Shown here: piece after piece, positions 37,790-49,122 of the stretch
Layout: every line of letters starts with the position of its first letter
How positions within the stretch are numbered: the stretch's first letter is position 1
From: Chinchilla lanigera
Lineage: Eukaryota > Chordata > Mammalia > Rodentia > Chinchillidae
Direction of reading: 5' to 3'
Assembly: GCF_000276665.1 (NCBI RefSeq)
Contig: NW_004955470.1
Span: 1,035,220-1,099,219, forward strand
DNA: 64,000 nt
Notes under the pieces: model-generated
What the model was told of the DNA's origin: nothing
The model's database searches: none
The model's input: only the letters and a program-made list of their open reading frames with translations
Made by a program: the position numbers and the translations under genes

Positions 37790-37930
37790 GTGTGGTGGGC
37801 ATCGTGAAAATGAAGTGGGGAGGAGCCCCCTTTTACATAGGTGGAAACTGAGACTTAGAAAAAAAAGAAAATAGCTGTCCAAGGTGAAAGTAGGGGGATC
37901 AACCAAATTTTCCTACCCTAAGTCAAGCAC

Positions 37931-37968
<38 letters not shown>

Positions 37969-38250
37969 TGTGTGCACATGCACGTGTGTGTGTGCATGCA
38001 CGCATGTGTGTGGTACTGGGAATTGAGCCCAGGACCTGAGCTACACTAAACTACAGCCCCAGCCCCTTTTTAAAACTTTGAGACAGTGTCTCCACCCATG
38101 CTGGATTCAAACTTACAATTTTTCTGCCTCAGCCTCTTAAAGCGCTGGGTTTGCAAGCATGCATCACCATGTCGGAAAAAGTCAAGCACTTTGCCTCAGT
38201 ACCACAGGGCCTTCATCACGATGCCACAGGGCTCTAGACCAGAGGCGTTG
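37790..38250 (+). repeat. MIR-like repeat split by a SINE
   Basis: The left part (tgccaggcacagtgtg, cataggtggaaactgagac) resembles MIR. It is interrupted at 37935-38178 by a SINE with a perfect 15-base target-site duplication. Confidence 0.55.
37935..38178 (-). mobile_element. B1-ID dimeric SINE with a (CA)n tail
   Basis: Read on the minus strand: a B1-like left part (gctgaggcag, then tgtctcaaag), an ID-like right part (ggggctggggctgtag, gggctcaattcccagtacc), then a long CA tail (GT on plus, 37933-38010). It is flanked by AAGTCAAGCACTTTG at 37920-37934 and 38179-38193. Confidence 0.75.
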
Positions 38251-39719
38251 GAGGACTGGTCCAGAGGATCTAGTTTCTTTTCATTCAGTTCTAAAGATTT
38301 GACTTGACTGAGCAATGGAGAGGTACAGGGCGAAGGGCCAAAGGGGGCAAGGGAGACTTCAAGTGCCCAAGACTACCCCTGTCCGGGAAGCCTGGGAGAA
38401 GAGGAGGAGGCACAAGGTGACATGAGGTGTCTGGCCCTGCAGGGGCCGTCACGTATCTGCATAGACGCTTCTCTCCATGTGGAGCTCAGCAGGAACAAAG
38501 AGGCAGGGCTGAGTCAGACGCAAGGAGGAGGGTCCCTGAGCCCACCCAGGGCCTCCTAGGCAGGGAGGGCGGAGGAGAGGAACAGGACTGTGACCTCTAT
38601 AGGGCTCCGAAAGGAGAGGCCAGGTGGGCCAGGTGGGGCAGGAGAATAGTGTGAGGAGCGGAACCCTCCGGTGAAGAAAACCTGTCCCTGTCTCTTCAGA
38701 GGGGACCTGCCATGAGGTTCTTTTTTCTTTTATTAGTACATGCTTGCAGTACGTAATGATTACATTCATGGTGGGGAGTCGGCGCGTGTACAGAACACAT
38801 CTTAATTCTTTTTACATCCCTTTCCACTCCCTCCTCTCCTGAGGCTTATTTTTTAGTGACAGGGCTTCCCTCAAGCTGTAAGCTTGGCAGCAGGACTCTC
38901 AGCCCATGGTAGCGGAGGGTCTTCATGACCTGAACCTTGGCTCCTGAGTACCCTACGACAAACCCCACCCAAGAGTCCCTCTGAGGTCTGTAATGTCCCC
39001 AGGAGCCCACAGAGTGACCCTTTTCTGCATGCACAGCCAAAACCTCTCTGGGGACACTGGTCTCCAAATCCCCAGTGACGAAGGGGCTTGGCCTGCACTT
39101 TTACTGCGGTGATCTTGGCACAAAACCCCCCTTCCTTTCTCTAAGCTGAACTGGGCGTCTCGCGACATCCGGCTGAGAGTGGGTGTTTGGTGACTGTGGT
39201 CCACTACCTCCCCGGGTATTCTATCCAAAGTCAAACTGCAGGCACCCTTGGGGACTCAGAAAATGTTGTCATTCACATATTGGATGCAAATACCTTGGCA
39301 CTGAGGATGGCATGGTGTTGGAAGTCGGGTGGCACAGCAGAGGGCACAATGAAGGATGTGAGGACAAGGACAGGGAGGACACAGAGGAGGCTGCCGGAGC
39401 TGAGAAGCATGTTCCCCTGGGGAATGAGGAAAGTACCCAGGGGTGACTAAAGAGGAGGCTGATCTACCATGCAGGGGAGTCGGGCCCCCATGTGTGCGGG
39501 TGCATGGGGTGGTGGGAGGACTGGGGCTGAGGTGGGGCCGGGGACTTTCCCAGAACCCCAATTGTGCGTGGGCAATCCCTGTCACTGCCCATGTGAGCAG
39601 GCCTCATCTGCTGTCCAGACAGCTCCTCCTGGTCCATGCTCCCCCACCCCTCCATCCTCCCTGCCTCCTTGCCTGTCCAGGCCAGCCCAGGGTGCAGGAG
39701 CTTTCTGGAAACCCGAGGG

Positions 39720-39725
39720 AATAAA
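39720..39725 (+). terminator. Possible distal PAX8 poly(A) signal
   Basis: AATAAA 3.4 kb after the PAX8 stop. If used, the 3' UTR would include a B1-ID SINE and a GT microsatellite. There is no other support in the sequence. Confidence 0.3.
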
Positions 39726-41249
39726 GCAGTGCTAAAGGGCAGCCACTGGGTTTCTTTCTGGAAGGCAGAAGAGCTGCAGCTCGGCCTGGGCTCACCAGGA
39801 GGGCCGAGCTGCCCTGCCCTGGCCCCTACCCTGAACCTCCAAGGGTAGGAGGAGCTGGGGGTCTGTCCCCAAGGCCCACAGGCTGGACTGAACTTCTCCC
39901 TTTTCCCTCACCTTCCCTCACATCTCCAAAGTTCTTGTCCTGGGTTGTGAAACACATATGTTCTGCCCACTCTGTCAGGCATGCACTCAGCCCTCACGAC
40001 AAGCTCAGGCAAGGGCAGTCAGTGGCCATAGTCCACACATCCCAAAGCAGGAGCCAGGGAGGCAAGAAACCAGCTGAGGTTTCCCCACTCTCACCTGCCT
40101 CCCTCATCCTCCCGCTTCCATCCCCCCAAAGCACACACCTTTCCCACCTCTATCAGCTCCGGCCTTCTTTCTGATTATTCCCCTGAGCGGGGACAGGGGC
40201 CTCCTCACCCACGTCAGTGGTCTATGCCTCGGCACCAGCTCATCAGTGAGAGGCAAGGGGAAGCCCGCGGCCCCCTCTCTCCACGCCAGCTCACCGATAC
40301 CCACTGTGGTGTTCGATTCTGAACACTGGCCTTATTTTGCACTTGGGGAAACAGAGCGAGAGACGACTGGCAAGGTCGTTCAGCTAGGTCAACAAAGGGG
40401 CCCAACCGCTAACCAGAGGTCTCATCTGCATCCGGTCCCAGCCCTCGGAGGCCTGGATGTGGCCAGCCTTCTGGGAGACCGCAGGCCCCGTCTGCATTGT
40501 AGGGAGGCACAGAGGTAACTTGGCCCATGAGGACAGGGCCACACACTCCGGACTTGGGCAGTAGCCTAGACGAAAGATGCCGAGAGCAGAAGGAGCGCTG
40601 GGCAGGGTGGCGCTGTGCAGGCTGGGCCCTCCACGGCCTGCCCAGGCGGCTCAGCAACCCCAAAGGGTCAGAGAGGTCCTTTCTGTGGGGGGTTGACTGC
40701 GCCTCTGTGACCACATCCTGACCCCCAGGGACTGGGATGACCGTGGCCGCTGAAAGCCACCTCCTTTTCCCTCCTCTTTCCCCTTTCTTTATTCACACGC
40801 CTTCGTTCTTCTACTGCCTCTCCTGCTGAGTTAGAAGCATTATTCCTTGCCCCATCTCCTGACCCACCTTTCTGTGTCCAGGCCTCTGGAGCCTGAGAGA
40901 GAAAGTGAGAGCTCGGGAAGGGCTTGGAGGCCCGAGGTGCTCCGAAGGCCCGCAGCCTTCTCCTGCTGCTGTCTCTACTCTTTGGCCTCTGGCTCTGCTC
41001 GTTGCTCTCTTCTTTTCCTTGGGGATCTCTGGGACCCAGACCTTGGAAGTCGGTATCTGCAAGATGGTACACCCGTGTCCCCAGGGTTTCCGGCTCACAA
41101 AATCGAGCACAGACCTGTCATTCGTCTTTCACCACACCTCCTGCCGGTTGGCTCTTCCGGGAAGATACTGGAGGGGGCCAGAGGTGGGGACAGGCGTTAC
41201 CTTCCCTTCTGGGTTCCCCAACCCCACCCCTTCGTCCTACTCTTGGGCA

Positions 41250-41580
41250 GCGGCTCAGGCTAAGGGACGAACGGATGGTGGTGGTGAAGCTTCCAGAGCC
41301 CAGCGAGGGCCAGGGGGGGCTCCGGTGGGTGGGAGGCTGCGGGGCGGGGGAGATGCCCGGCTCCCCCACATCTGTGCCCTGTGGCAGCGGGCCAGGCTGG
41401 GGAGTGAAGCGCTGCCTGCGGCGCTCCCAGGGAAATGTGATTTCCCTTGAGTGAAGCGGACTGTGCAGTGTGGAAATTGGCTCTTTTCTGAGCGAGCAGC
41501 CGCTGTTGCTGTGGAGTCGGGCGGGCTGGGGCCCGCGGGAGGCCGCGCTGGCCCCTGGAGTGAGCCGGGAGCAGCCATGT
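41250..41580. promoter_or_regulatory. CpG-rich patch downstream of PAX8
   Basis: GC-rich with many CpGs (for example around 41335-41430 and 41495-41570), in an interval otherwise CpG-poor. It could be a promoter or enhancer. Its position fits a start site for an antisense RNA running into PAX8, but no transcript evidence is available. Confidence 0.35.
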
Positions 41581-43360
41581 GCTGAGAACTCATTAGGGAT
41601 AAATCAAACTAGTAACAGCATGAAGCCAACACCCTCCCCCTCATCACGCCTCCCTTCCCACCCCCTGCAAGACACCCCTCCTCCTCCACAGTGCTCCTCT
41701 CCCATCGGACTCCCTCCTGCCTTCCTCCCGGCCAGGGCGCCCTCCTACCAGCTCCAAGAGCCCGATCCCTCCCTCAGGGCCCAAGTCCAGGGCTGGGTGC
41801 GCACCCAGAGCCACCCACCTGCTGCCCGAACCCCGGGAGCCACCCTAGGTGAGAAACATGCTCACCCACAAGCAGGGCTGGTCTGGTTTGCGTCCTAGTT
41901 CTGTGGTTTCTGGGTGGAGGTGGTGGCACTGGTGGGGCCTCAGTAGGAGCACAGGCTGGGGCTCACGTTCTGGGTCCCCTCGGCTTCCCGTCGCCCATGT
42001 AGCCACCCGCCCTGCCTCTTCACCCCTTATGCTGGCTTCCTGGGAGTGGAAGCTCTCAGCTCCGAGCAGCATCAGGTTCCCCATCTGTGTCCCTCTGAGG
42101 GGAGGAGACATAGAGCAGCAGGGAAGAGATTTCCCTAGAATGACAGGCTTGGTGGACATGGAGATGCATTTCCAGCAAAGGAGAAAAGGAGGGAAGAGGG
42201 GGAGGGGTGACGGTGGGCCAAGGCCTCCTCCAGCTCTGGCTGGGTGTGAGCTGAGGCCAGGGTGAAGCCATTTCTCCCCAGAAAGCACCCTCCTCACTGA
42301 TCCAGGGACAGGGTCTTCCATGGCTGCTATTCTAGGGGCTGGACTTTGGGTGTCACTGGAACCTGTTGGTCACCGTCACAATGCCAAGGACCCTGGTCAT
42401 CACCTTTGTCTGCCCTCTTGGCTGAGAGTGGCCCAGGACAAAAGTTGCTGAAGGAGCTCAGCAACACTGGAGTGTAGGGGTGTGAGCGGCCTCTGCCCCT
42501 TCCTTCTGGTGACCCCCAGGGGTTCCTTCTCCATCTCCTCAGCTGAGCTGGGTGGCTCAGCCCAGGATATAAGCAGACATCCTGTTCTAACTTCTGACAA
42601 GATAGTTTCTGGGCTCGGTGAAGTTTAGGTGCAAAGCCTCTTCCTCCACGTCCTCCAGGGAACTGTCCATCAAGCAAACACCGTGTTTCCATATTTGAAC
42701 TCCGGTCTCTGTTTGGGGTGGGGGTGGCTTCTGGTGCACCTGCCTGAGTGGGCAGAGCAACAGCCAGGATGGGGCAGCACCCTGGGGTGGTGGAGGAGGG
42801 CCGGGCCCTGCAGTCAGCATCAGTAGGCCCTGAGGACTGTGCTCCTTCCTCCGCTGAGCTGTGGATTCACTCATTCAGAAGTTTCCCAAGAACTACTTCC
42901 TGTGGCTGCTTCCTTAGGTAACACCTAGGAGGATATCCCTCTCCCCAAGGAAGGTTTTAAAAACTCAGGGCTGAACAATGAGATCCATACAAAACCACAA
43001 AGTGCGGTGGAAAAGTGATGGAGATCATGAGAGAGATGCACGCAAAGCACTGTGAGACTTCAGAGGGTATTTGCAAAACCCCTCACACTCCTCACAGGCC
43101 ATTCTCCAGTGAGCAGTTGCTGGGGCACCCGTGGCAAGCACTGAGCCCTAACTCTTCTGTGTCCCCATGGGTGGGGGACAGAGATTGCTAAGTAGATCCA
43201 TGGAACGATAAGGAGGGCACCAGGGACTCAAAACATCAGTGTCTTTTCCAAAACTCCCTCCTGCCCTCTTCCAACCACCATCTTTCCCTATCTCCCCCCG
43301 TGGCCTTGCCCCAGTCCCGCTTTTTATTTATTTTTATTTGTTTGTTTGGTTTGGTTTTTT

Positions 43361-43438
43361 TCCGGTACCAGGAATTGAACTCACAACCTCGCGCTTAGCC
43401 AGGCAAGCGCTGTGCTGCTGAGCTAAATCCCCAGCCCC
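43361..43438 (-). mobile_element. ID SINE, minus strand
   Basis: On the minus strand it reads ggggctggggatttagctca and gcgcttgcctggc to an end before a T-rich tail on plus (43320-43360). It is flanked by a 15-base duplication with one mismatch (43312-43326, 43440-43454). Confidence 0.85.
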
Positions 43439-46039
43439 TCAGTCCCACTTTTTAGACGAAAGCCTTGGCATCTGAGGGCTACGCCCCCGGAACTGCTTCT
43501 GTTCCCACACCTGGGTGGGAAAGGGGGAGGTGGGTGCTCTGTGCTGAAGTACAGACCTGAAGGTCTGGGCGGGTCCCCCCTTCCCATCCTCATACCCTTA
43601 TGTCCAGGGTGGGACCAGCTCACCCTGACCACAGAACTGTGGAAGTAAAAGAACCAGAGAGAATGACAAGTCCTCTGCGGAGAGTGGGGCACACGGCAAG
43701 CTCAGGAAAGAAGAGGGGTGTGGGAGGCCTGGAGTGGAGATGTCCCTTGGCTGGAGTTCTAGAAGTCAGGGATGGTAGCAGTGGTGCGGGCCTGGGGACA
43801 GGGCTCACCTCCACAGTCCCCTCCCCCATCTACACCTTCTCAGGGCTCTGCTGGGAGGATAGAGGGAGGGGTATTTAGGGGCTGGAACACAAAGACAGAG
43901 AGCTGCAGCCTCCAAATGCCCCAAGGGGAAAGGGAGAAAAAGACAGAGCCAGAGGAGGGGGAGCAGGTGCCTTTGCCAGCAGCCAGCCTGGTAAGCGGGT
44001 GTTGGGGGGTACCCAGACCCAGGCCAAGGCTCAGGGCCCATCTGAGCATGTCGCCTGCTAAGGAGGAGTGGAGGCGGGGGAGGGGAGGGCGGGGAGGTGA
44101 ATAAATAATAGGAAATAAAACTTCATGAAGCAGAAAATAAAAGGCAGATTATACAGATGTGGCAATTTGAAGGATCATTGCCTCTGTCCTCTTTTTAACT
44201 GCTGCATCTGGAGTTTTGAAGTAGCTTATCCTCTCCCTCCCTCTGCCAGGTCCCCGCCTGGCTGGAGGCCCCCACAGGGCCAAGGCACGAGTGGGGACAG
44301 CACCTCAAACGCTCCGCCGCTGGCATTTCCTAGCACTAGCACGGCTGCCCGGCCCGGGCAAACACACAGGGTCAGGGCAGTGGGTGAGAGGGCAGCTGGG
44401 GTCTGGGCGAGCTGCTGAGCCAGGCGAGGGTGTGGCTGTGTCCCCAACAGCAGGGGCGGTGTCTGTGAAAGAGCTGGGGCACGTTTAGGACAATGCGGGC
44501 TGCGGTGGGTGTGTGGATGGGCGGATGACACCGTAAACCTAGACTGGCAGGAATGGGGTAGGGATTCGTGCCCCTGTGAGCAAAGGGGCCTCTGGCAAGG
44601 GGGTTCTGGAGGAGTAGCACTGGAAGGTCTCCTCAGCTTCTTTCCCCTCTTCATCAAAATTCATTCGCTAAGCCTCAATTTGACGCTGTGCCAGGTGCTA
44701 TATAAACAGACATGGTCCCTGCCCTTAAGGAATTTCCAACCTAAGACACACACACTGACATTTTGTTTATTTTATTTTAAGTATTAATGTATTCCTCTCC
44801 TGATCCCAGGGAGGATTTGAGGTAGATCATAGGAAACGCATGCAATACATTAGTAAGATACAAGTGACAAAGGAAGCACCGGGGCCACAGAAAAGATACC
44901 TCGGGTGGCTCAGCGGGTCCTGAGCAGTGCAAGGATGACCTGGAAGTTGGCCTTGCGTCTCTCAGGGGTTGAGTGAAAGGCCACCGTAGTCATGTACTTG
45001 GCTGTCATTCATGAGGAAAAAATGTTCCAGTTCTCAGAAGAAGCAGCATTTTTGCTAACATTTGGCTCTAAAAGAAATTATTCACCTTGACCCTAATTGA
45101 GGAGACCAAACATGGACGATCCTCTCAAAGACATGGCAGGCAATTCAGGCCCAGCTTCCTGTGTGCATCCAGTAGGGACAGCTGAGGTGATCACTGCCAG
45201 ATTCTGTTCTGTGACAGTGCTGGAATCCAGACTGTCTTGGGCAAATAAGGACTCTGGACCCTTCCACCATGCCTTCAGCATTCGGACTTTTTTCCAGTGG
45301 GTTTTGAACCATATATGGAGCGCATGGCCATAGCCATGACCAAAGTCTCAAAGGAAATACTAATAACTAAAGTCAATGTGCAAAACTTGGTCCAATCCAG
45401 GGTCAGGGCAGTAAGTGCAAATGGGGAGGGGAAGAGGGCCGAGAGACACGGGCTGACTTTCCTGCAGACCCTGGATGAAGAAGCCGTCTCTGTCCATGGA
45501 CCTCCTACCAACTCTCTGTCCCTCTACAGATGGGGACAAAAAGATCAAACAGCCAGGAATCTTTATACGGATACCAAAAGTGAGGCCAAAACCATGTGGG
45601 TCAAGTCCGCTTATGTGTCCTGCTGCCTTGTTGATCAAAGCAATGAGTGAACCATCACAGAATCATGTATACAACAGGGGAGTCAGGAAAAGATAGCACT
45701 TAAGTTCAGTCTGACAGGTAATAGATAACAACTGTATAGTACTTTACACTTCCCAGAAAGATTTGCTTAGGAGCCGCATTTCCCACATTTAAAAGCTGCA
45801 GTTCTGGGATACAGTACAGAGATCAGGACTGAGGCTTTGATTAGGAAACTCCCTTAGAAGCCACCCTGGAAGGCCTGCAGTCAGCCAGGCAAGACCTCCA
45901 AGGCCATACCTTGGGGGAAGATCGAGTGCAGGGAGTGGGAGGAGCAGAAAGAAAGGCAGGGAACACAGAAAGGGAATATGTAAGAAAGTAGAAGAATCAG
46001 GAGAACCAGGAGAGCTGGAAGACCAGGGAGGATATTCTT

Positions 46040-46240
46040 TTGTGGGGTTTTGTTTGTTTGTTTGTTTTTGCTTTTGTTTTTTGCAGTACTAGGGATTGAA
46101 CCCAGGGCCTGCACACTGAGTTACATCCCCAGCCCGTTAGGCTTTTCACTTTGAGACAGGCTCTTGCTGAGTCACCAAGCTGCCCAGGCTGGGCCATAAC
46201 TTTCAGTCCTTCAACCTCAGCCTTCCAGACAACTCGAGGA
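46040..46240 (-). mobile_element. B1-ID dimeric SINE, minus strand
   Basis: On the minus strand: a B1-like part (gaaggctgaggttg, cagcctgggcagc, gcctgtctcaaag), then an ID-like part (gggctggggatgtaactcag, ctgggttcaatccctag) and an A-rich tail. Confidence 0.7.
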
Positions 46241-46360
46241 TAAAGTTTTTGATATCGGACTCCAGATACCAGGTGTGGGAAGGAGGCCCTGGAGATGCAA
46301 TGGAAACCAGCACCTTGTGGGAGCAGAGAGACAAGAAAGAGGACAAGAGAGGAGAGGAAA

Positions 46361-46394
46361 GGAGGGGAGGGGAGGGGAGGGGAGGGGAGGAGGG
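46361..46394 (+). repeat. (GGGGA)n repeat with G-quadruplex potential
   Basis: At least five tracts of four G separated by A, within purine-rich sequence (46320-46410). Confidence 0.85.
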
Positions 46395-46770
46395 AAGGAA
46401 GTGGAAGGGAGCAGAGAGGAGTCTGAGGTGATCGAGAGTGACCGGCAGAGGAGACGCGAGGACAGCTTTGTGGAAGATGTGGCGCCTGGATTTTAGTTGG
46501 GTTTCTCCCTAACATCTCTTCCCCCTAGCCTGTCCTCGGAATGCTCAGAATTTTCAACAGTTGATGCCAATCTCCGTCCTTTGGGTGGCGTTGGCGGCAC
46601 TCCCACCATCTCCCAGTGTGGACTTTGATTATCTTGAGCCCCTGGCCTTGACTTAAGCGATTGGCTTCAATCTGGGCAGACAGCGCAACGAAGCTCCATT
46701 CCTGGTCGGAAGGCTGAACCTCGTAGGGAGCAGGTAGTCTCAGCCGCTAGATTTGCAATGAGAGAAGACA

Positions 46771-46774
<4 letters not shown>

Positions 46775-46803
<29 letters not shown>

Positions 46804-46888
46804 GTTTTTCTCCGGTACTGGGAACCGAACTCACGACCTTGCGCTTGCCAGGCAGGCGCTTTTGCCGCTGAGCTAAATCCCCAGCCCC
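46775..46888 (-). mobile_element. ID SINE with long A tail, recent
   Basis: On the minus strand: ggggctggggatttagctca, then gcgcctgcctggc, then gttcccagtaccgg and a 30-base A tail (T on plus). It is flanked by a perfect GAGAGAAGACATCTT duplication (46760-46774, 46889-46903). Confidence 0.9.
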
Positions 46889-47234
46889 GAGAGAAGACAT
46901 CTTGGGAGCTACTGGGGCCATCTTCATACCATGAGAGTTGCTCCTGCCTCCTAGGCGTGGGAGCTGTCCCCAAAGAACAAGAGAGAACTAGGGTGTTGAA
47001 TGAGTCCTAAATTACCCAGTTATTGGTACCAATCATTGTCCTCATCTGCAAAAACCCACTGGAGCTCAGATTCCATATATTTACAACCTCCAGGCAGAGG
47101 AAGATCTGAGAGCAGAGGTCTGGCTTCAAAACAGGATGACAGGTTTGCGGGCAGGACCTGAGCCACAGCCCTGAGAGGAAAGGGCGGGTGCACGTGGTGG
47201 GAGCAGAGAGGCTGTGTACTAATAGCTAACCTGC

Positions 47235-47370
47235 CAGGCTTTCCTCCTGTGCCAGGCATTGTTCTGAGATGTTTACGTGCATAATTTGAGTTAGTCCTCA
47301 TGGAGCTCCTGTGAGGTAAGCAGTGTCATTATCCCCATTTTATAGGGAAGTAACCAAAGCACAGGGGGCA
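47235..47370 (+). repeat. MIR SINE
   Basis: It contains gtgccaggcattgttctgag, gagctcctgtgaggtaagc and attatccccattttatag. Confidence 0.8.
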
Positions 47371-49116
47371 GTCTAGAAAACATGCAACCCCAGGTAAGTG
47401 GGCTCCAAGACCTGGCCACTGAGGCCACATTGCGCACTGGTGGACAACTGGGGAGATCAGGTGGTCAGCAAGATGCAGGGTCATGGAGGTGAGGGGGAAT
47501 GGGAACATGTTGGATTTGATGCTCAAAGGTTAGCAGAAGCCCCTGGGGTGGTGTTTCAGAGAGGGGTGGGGTGGAAGCCAAATGGTAGGGTGTGAACGGG
47601 GGCCAGGTAGGCATGGGAACCGGGGGCTGGTGGGAGACAGCTGGCGAGGACCCACCATCCTGTGCATTCATCTCAGAAATGAGGACAGCAGGTGTCAGCC
47701 ACAGGAATCAGCACAGCAGAATGGAGCCTGGTGTTTTCATATGCAGGTGTTTGCAAGGCAAGAAAATGGAGAGAGAAGCGCGTAGGCCCAAAGACCTGGA
47801 TATGAGCCCTGCGACAGAGAAGTCCGCAGCAGGCAGGAGAGGGCACAGCGAGGAAGGGCAGTCACAAGTAGGGACCACAGCTGCTCCTCTAGAAGAGAAG
47901 GGACACGGAGGGGACAGGGAAGGCATGGGCCGGTAAGATGGCAAGGAACACAGACATCCAGAAACGCTGGGGGCAGGGTTGGGGAGGTGGCACTGGGGAC
48001 AAAGGCCATTCAAGAAACCCTTAAATACTGTTAGCATGCACCCGGGGCAGGGCAGCAGAGCCAGGGAGAGGAAGGGCCAGGTGTGGTCAGGTTGTCCCAA
48101 GACTCTAAGCATTGTTTTTATAGTTTCCATTTCAGTTCATCTAAAGATTTTGAAATCATTTTAGATTTAGGCGAGTTGCACCAGTAGCATGGTGAATCTT
48201 TTGACCTGGCCTCAGCATCCTGATGGCCCTGTTTCCCCCAGCCCCGTCTCCCTGATCCACCAGCCCAGCTCCTGTCAACCCCCACATGGTCCCCATCTCC
48301 ACTGGCAGAAGCCAGAGTCCCCGAAGCAGAGGGCTCAGGCCTTGCTCGAGTGTGGTGATCTTTCCATCTCCTTCGGTGCCTGGCAAACAACAAATAACCG
48401 TCAGCACCTGCAAACGGTGAACAGAGACGGGGCGGCCAGGAAGAGGCTGGGCACCTTTAGACTGGAGAAAAACCTGAACCCCACTTTTGGAGCCTGGGCT
48501 CAGCACCACGAACCTCTGCTTTCCTGACCCCTTCTGCAAAGGGACGGTCCCACGCTCCACAGTGGTACAGAGGGGGTGTGCGAGGAGACAAGGTCGCACA
48601 ACTGTTCCATACCCAGGATCGGGACTGTGGGTTCACCCTGCTCCCGTCTCCCAAGGGTGCTGGGAAGGGGGCGGGCTCTCAACTGCCTCCACAGGCTGCA
48701 GAAACTTCTTCCTCTCTGGTGAACGTCCCCATCCTTTGAGTGGGAAAGCCTTCCACAGATGGTAGGAGCCCTGGCTTGGGTCACCGAGACTTTGGGCAAG
48801 TGGAAGATTCTGGTGGGTTATGGTGATAGCCCGAGGCTGCAGAGCTCAGTAGCATACACCTGCTCAGCCAGGAGCTAGGGACATGCAAGCCCGCCCTCCA
48901 GTGGTCACATGTTATAACTGCAAGCCAGCAACCTCTCCCTACTTCCCCAGGTCTTCCTGGCCAAGTTCCCTGGCAGCATTGACCCGATGAAGCCAGGCAG
49001 CCAGGATCGCCTGGTGTGAAGGTTTCATATGCCCAACCCAACTGAAACGAAGATGCCAACTCCACGTGTGCAGAGAAGCATCGAGGCATCACACACACTT
49101 AGACAAACCCGTACCT

Positions 49117-49122
49117 TTTATT
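49117..49122 (-). terminator. PSD4 poly(A) signal
   Basis: TTTATT on the plus strand, i.e. AATAAA on the minus strand, 1.9 kb past the PSD4 stop. A GT-rich element on the minus strand (plus 49088-49100, ACACACACTTAG) follows it at the right distance for cleavage near 49095-49105. Confidence 0.75.

Larger units (their letters stand above)
37430..49090. other. Interval between the convergent PAX8 and PSD4 3' ends
   Basis: About 11.7 kb without a supported coding gene. It carries a B1-ID SINE with GT repeat (37935-38178), ID SINEs at 43361 and 46810, a B1-ID SINE at about 46040-46240, a G-rich repeat at 46361-46394, a MIR at about 47235-47370 and a CpG-rich patch at about 41250-41580. The longest open frames (for example 40905-41450) lie in GC-rich sequence, overlap one another in different frames and have no recognisable domain. 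Confidence 0.7.

Noticed and set aside
40905..41454. Two long overlapping open frames (181 and 176 codons) on the plus strand
   Set aside because: They overlap in different frames in GC-rich DNA where stops are rare, have no domain and show no splice context. More likely part of a noncoding CpG-rich region.
46810..46888. tRNA-like sequence with A and B box similarity
   Set aside because: It is an ID SINE with an A tail and target-site duplication, not a tRNA gene.
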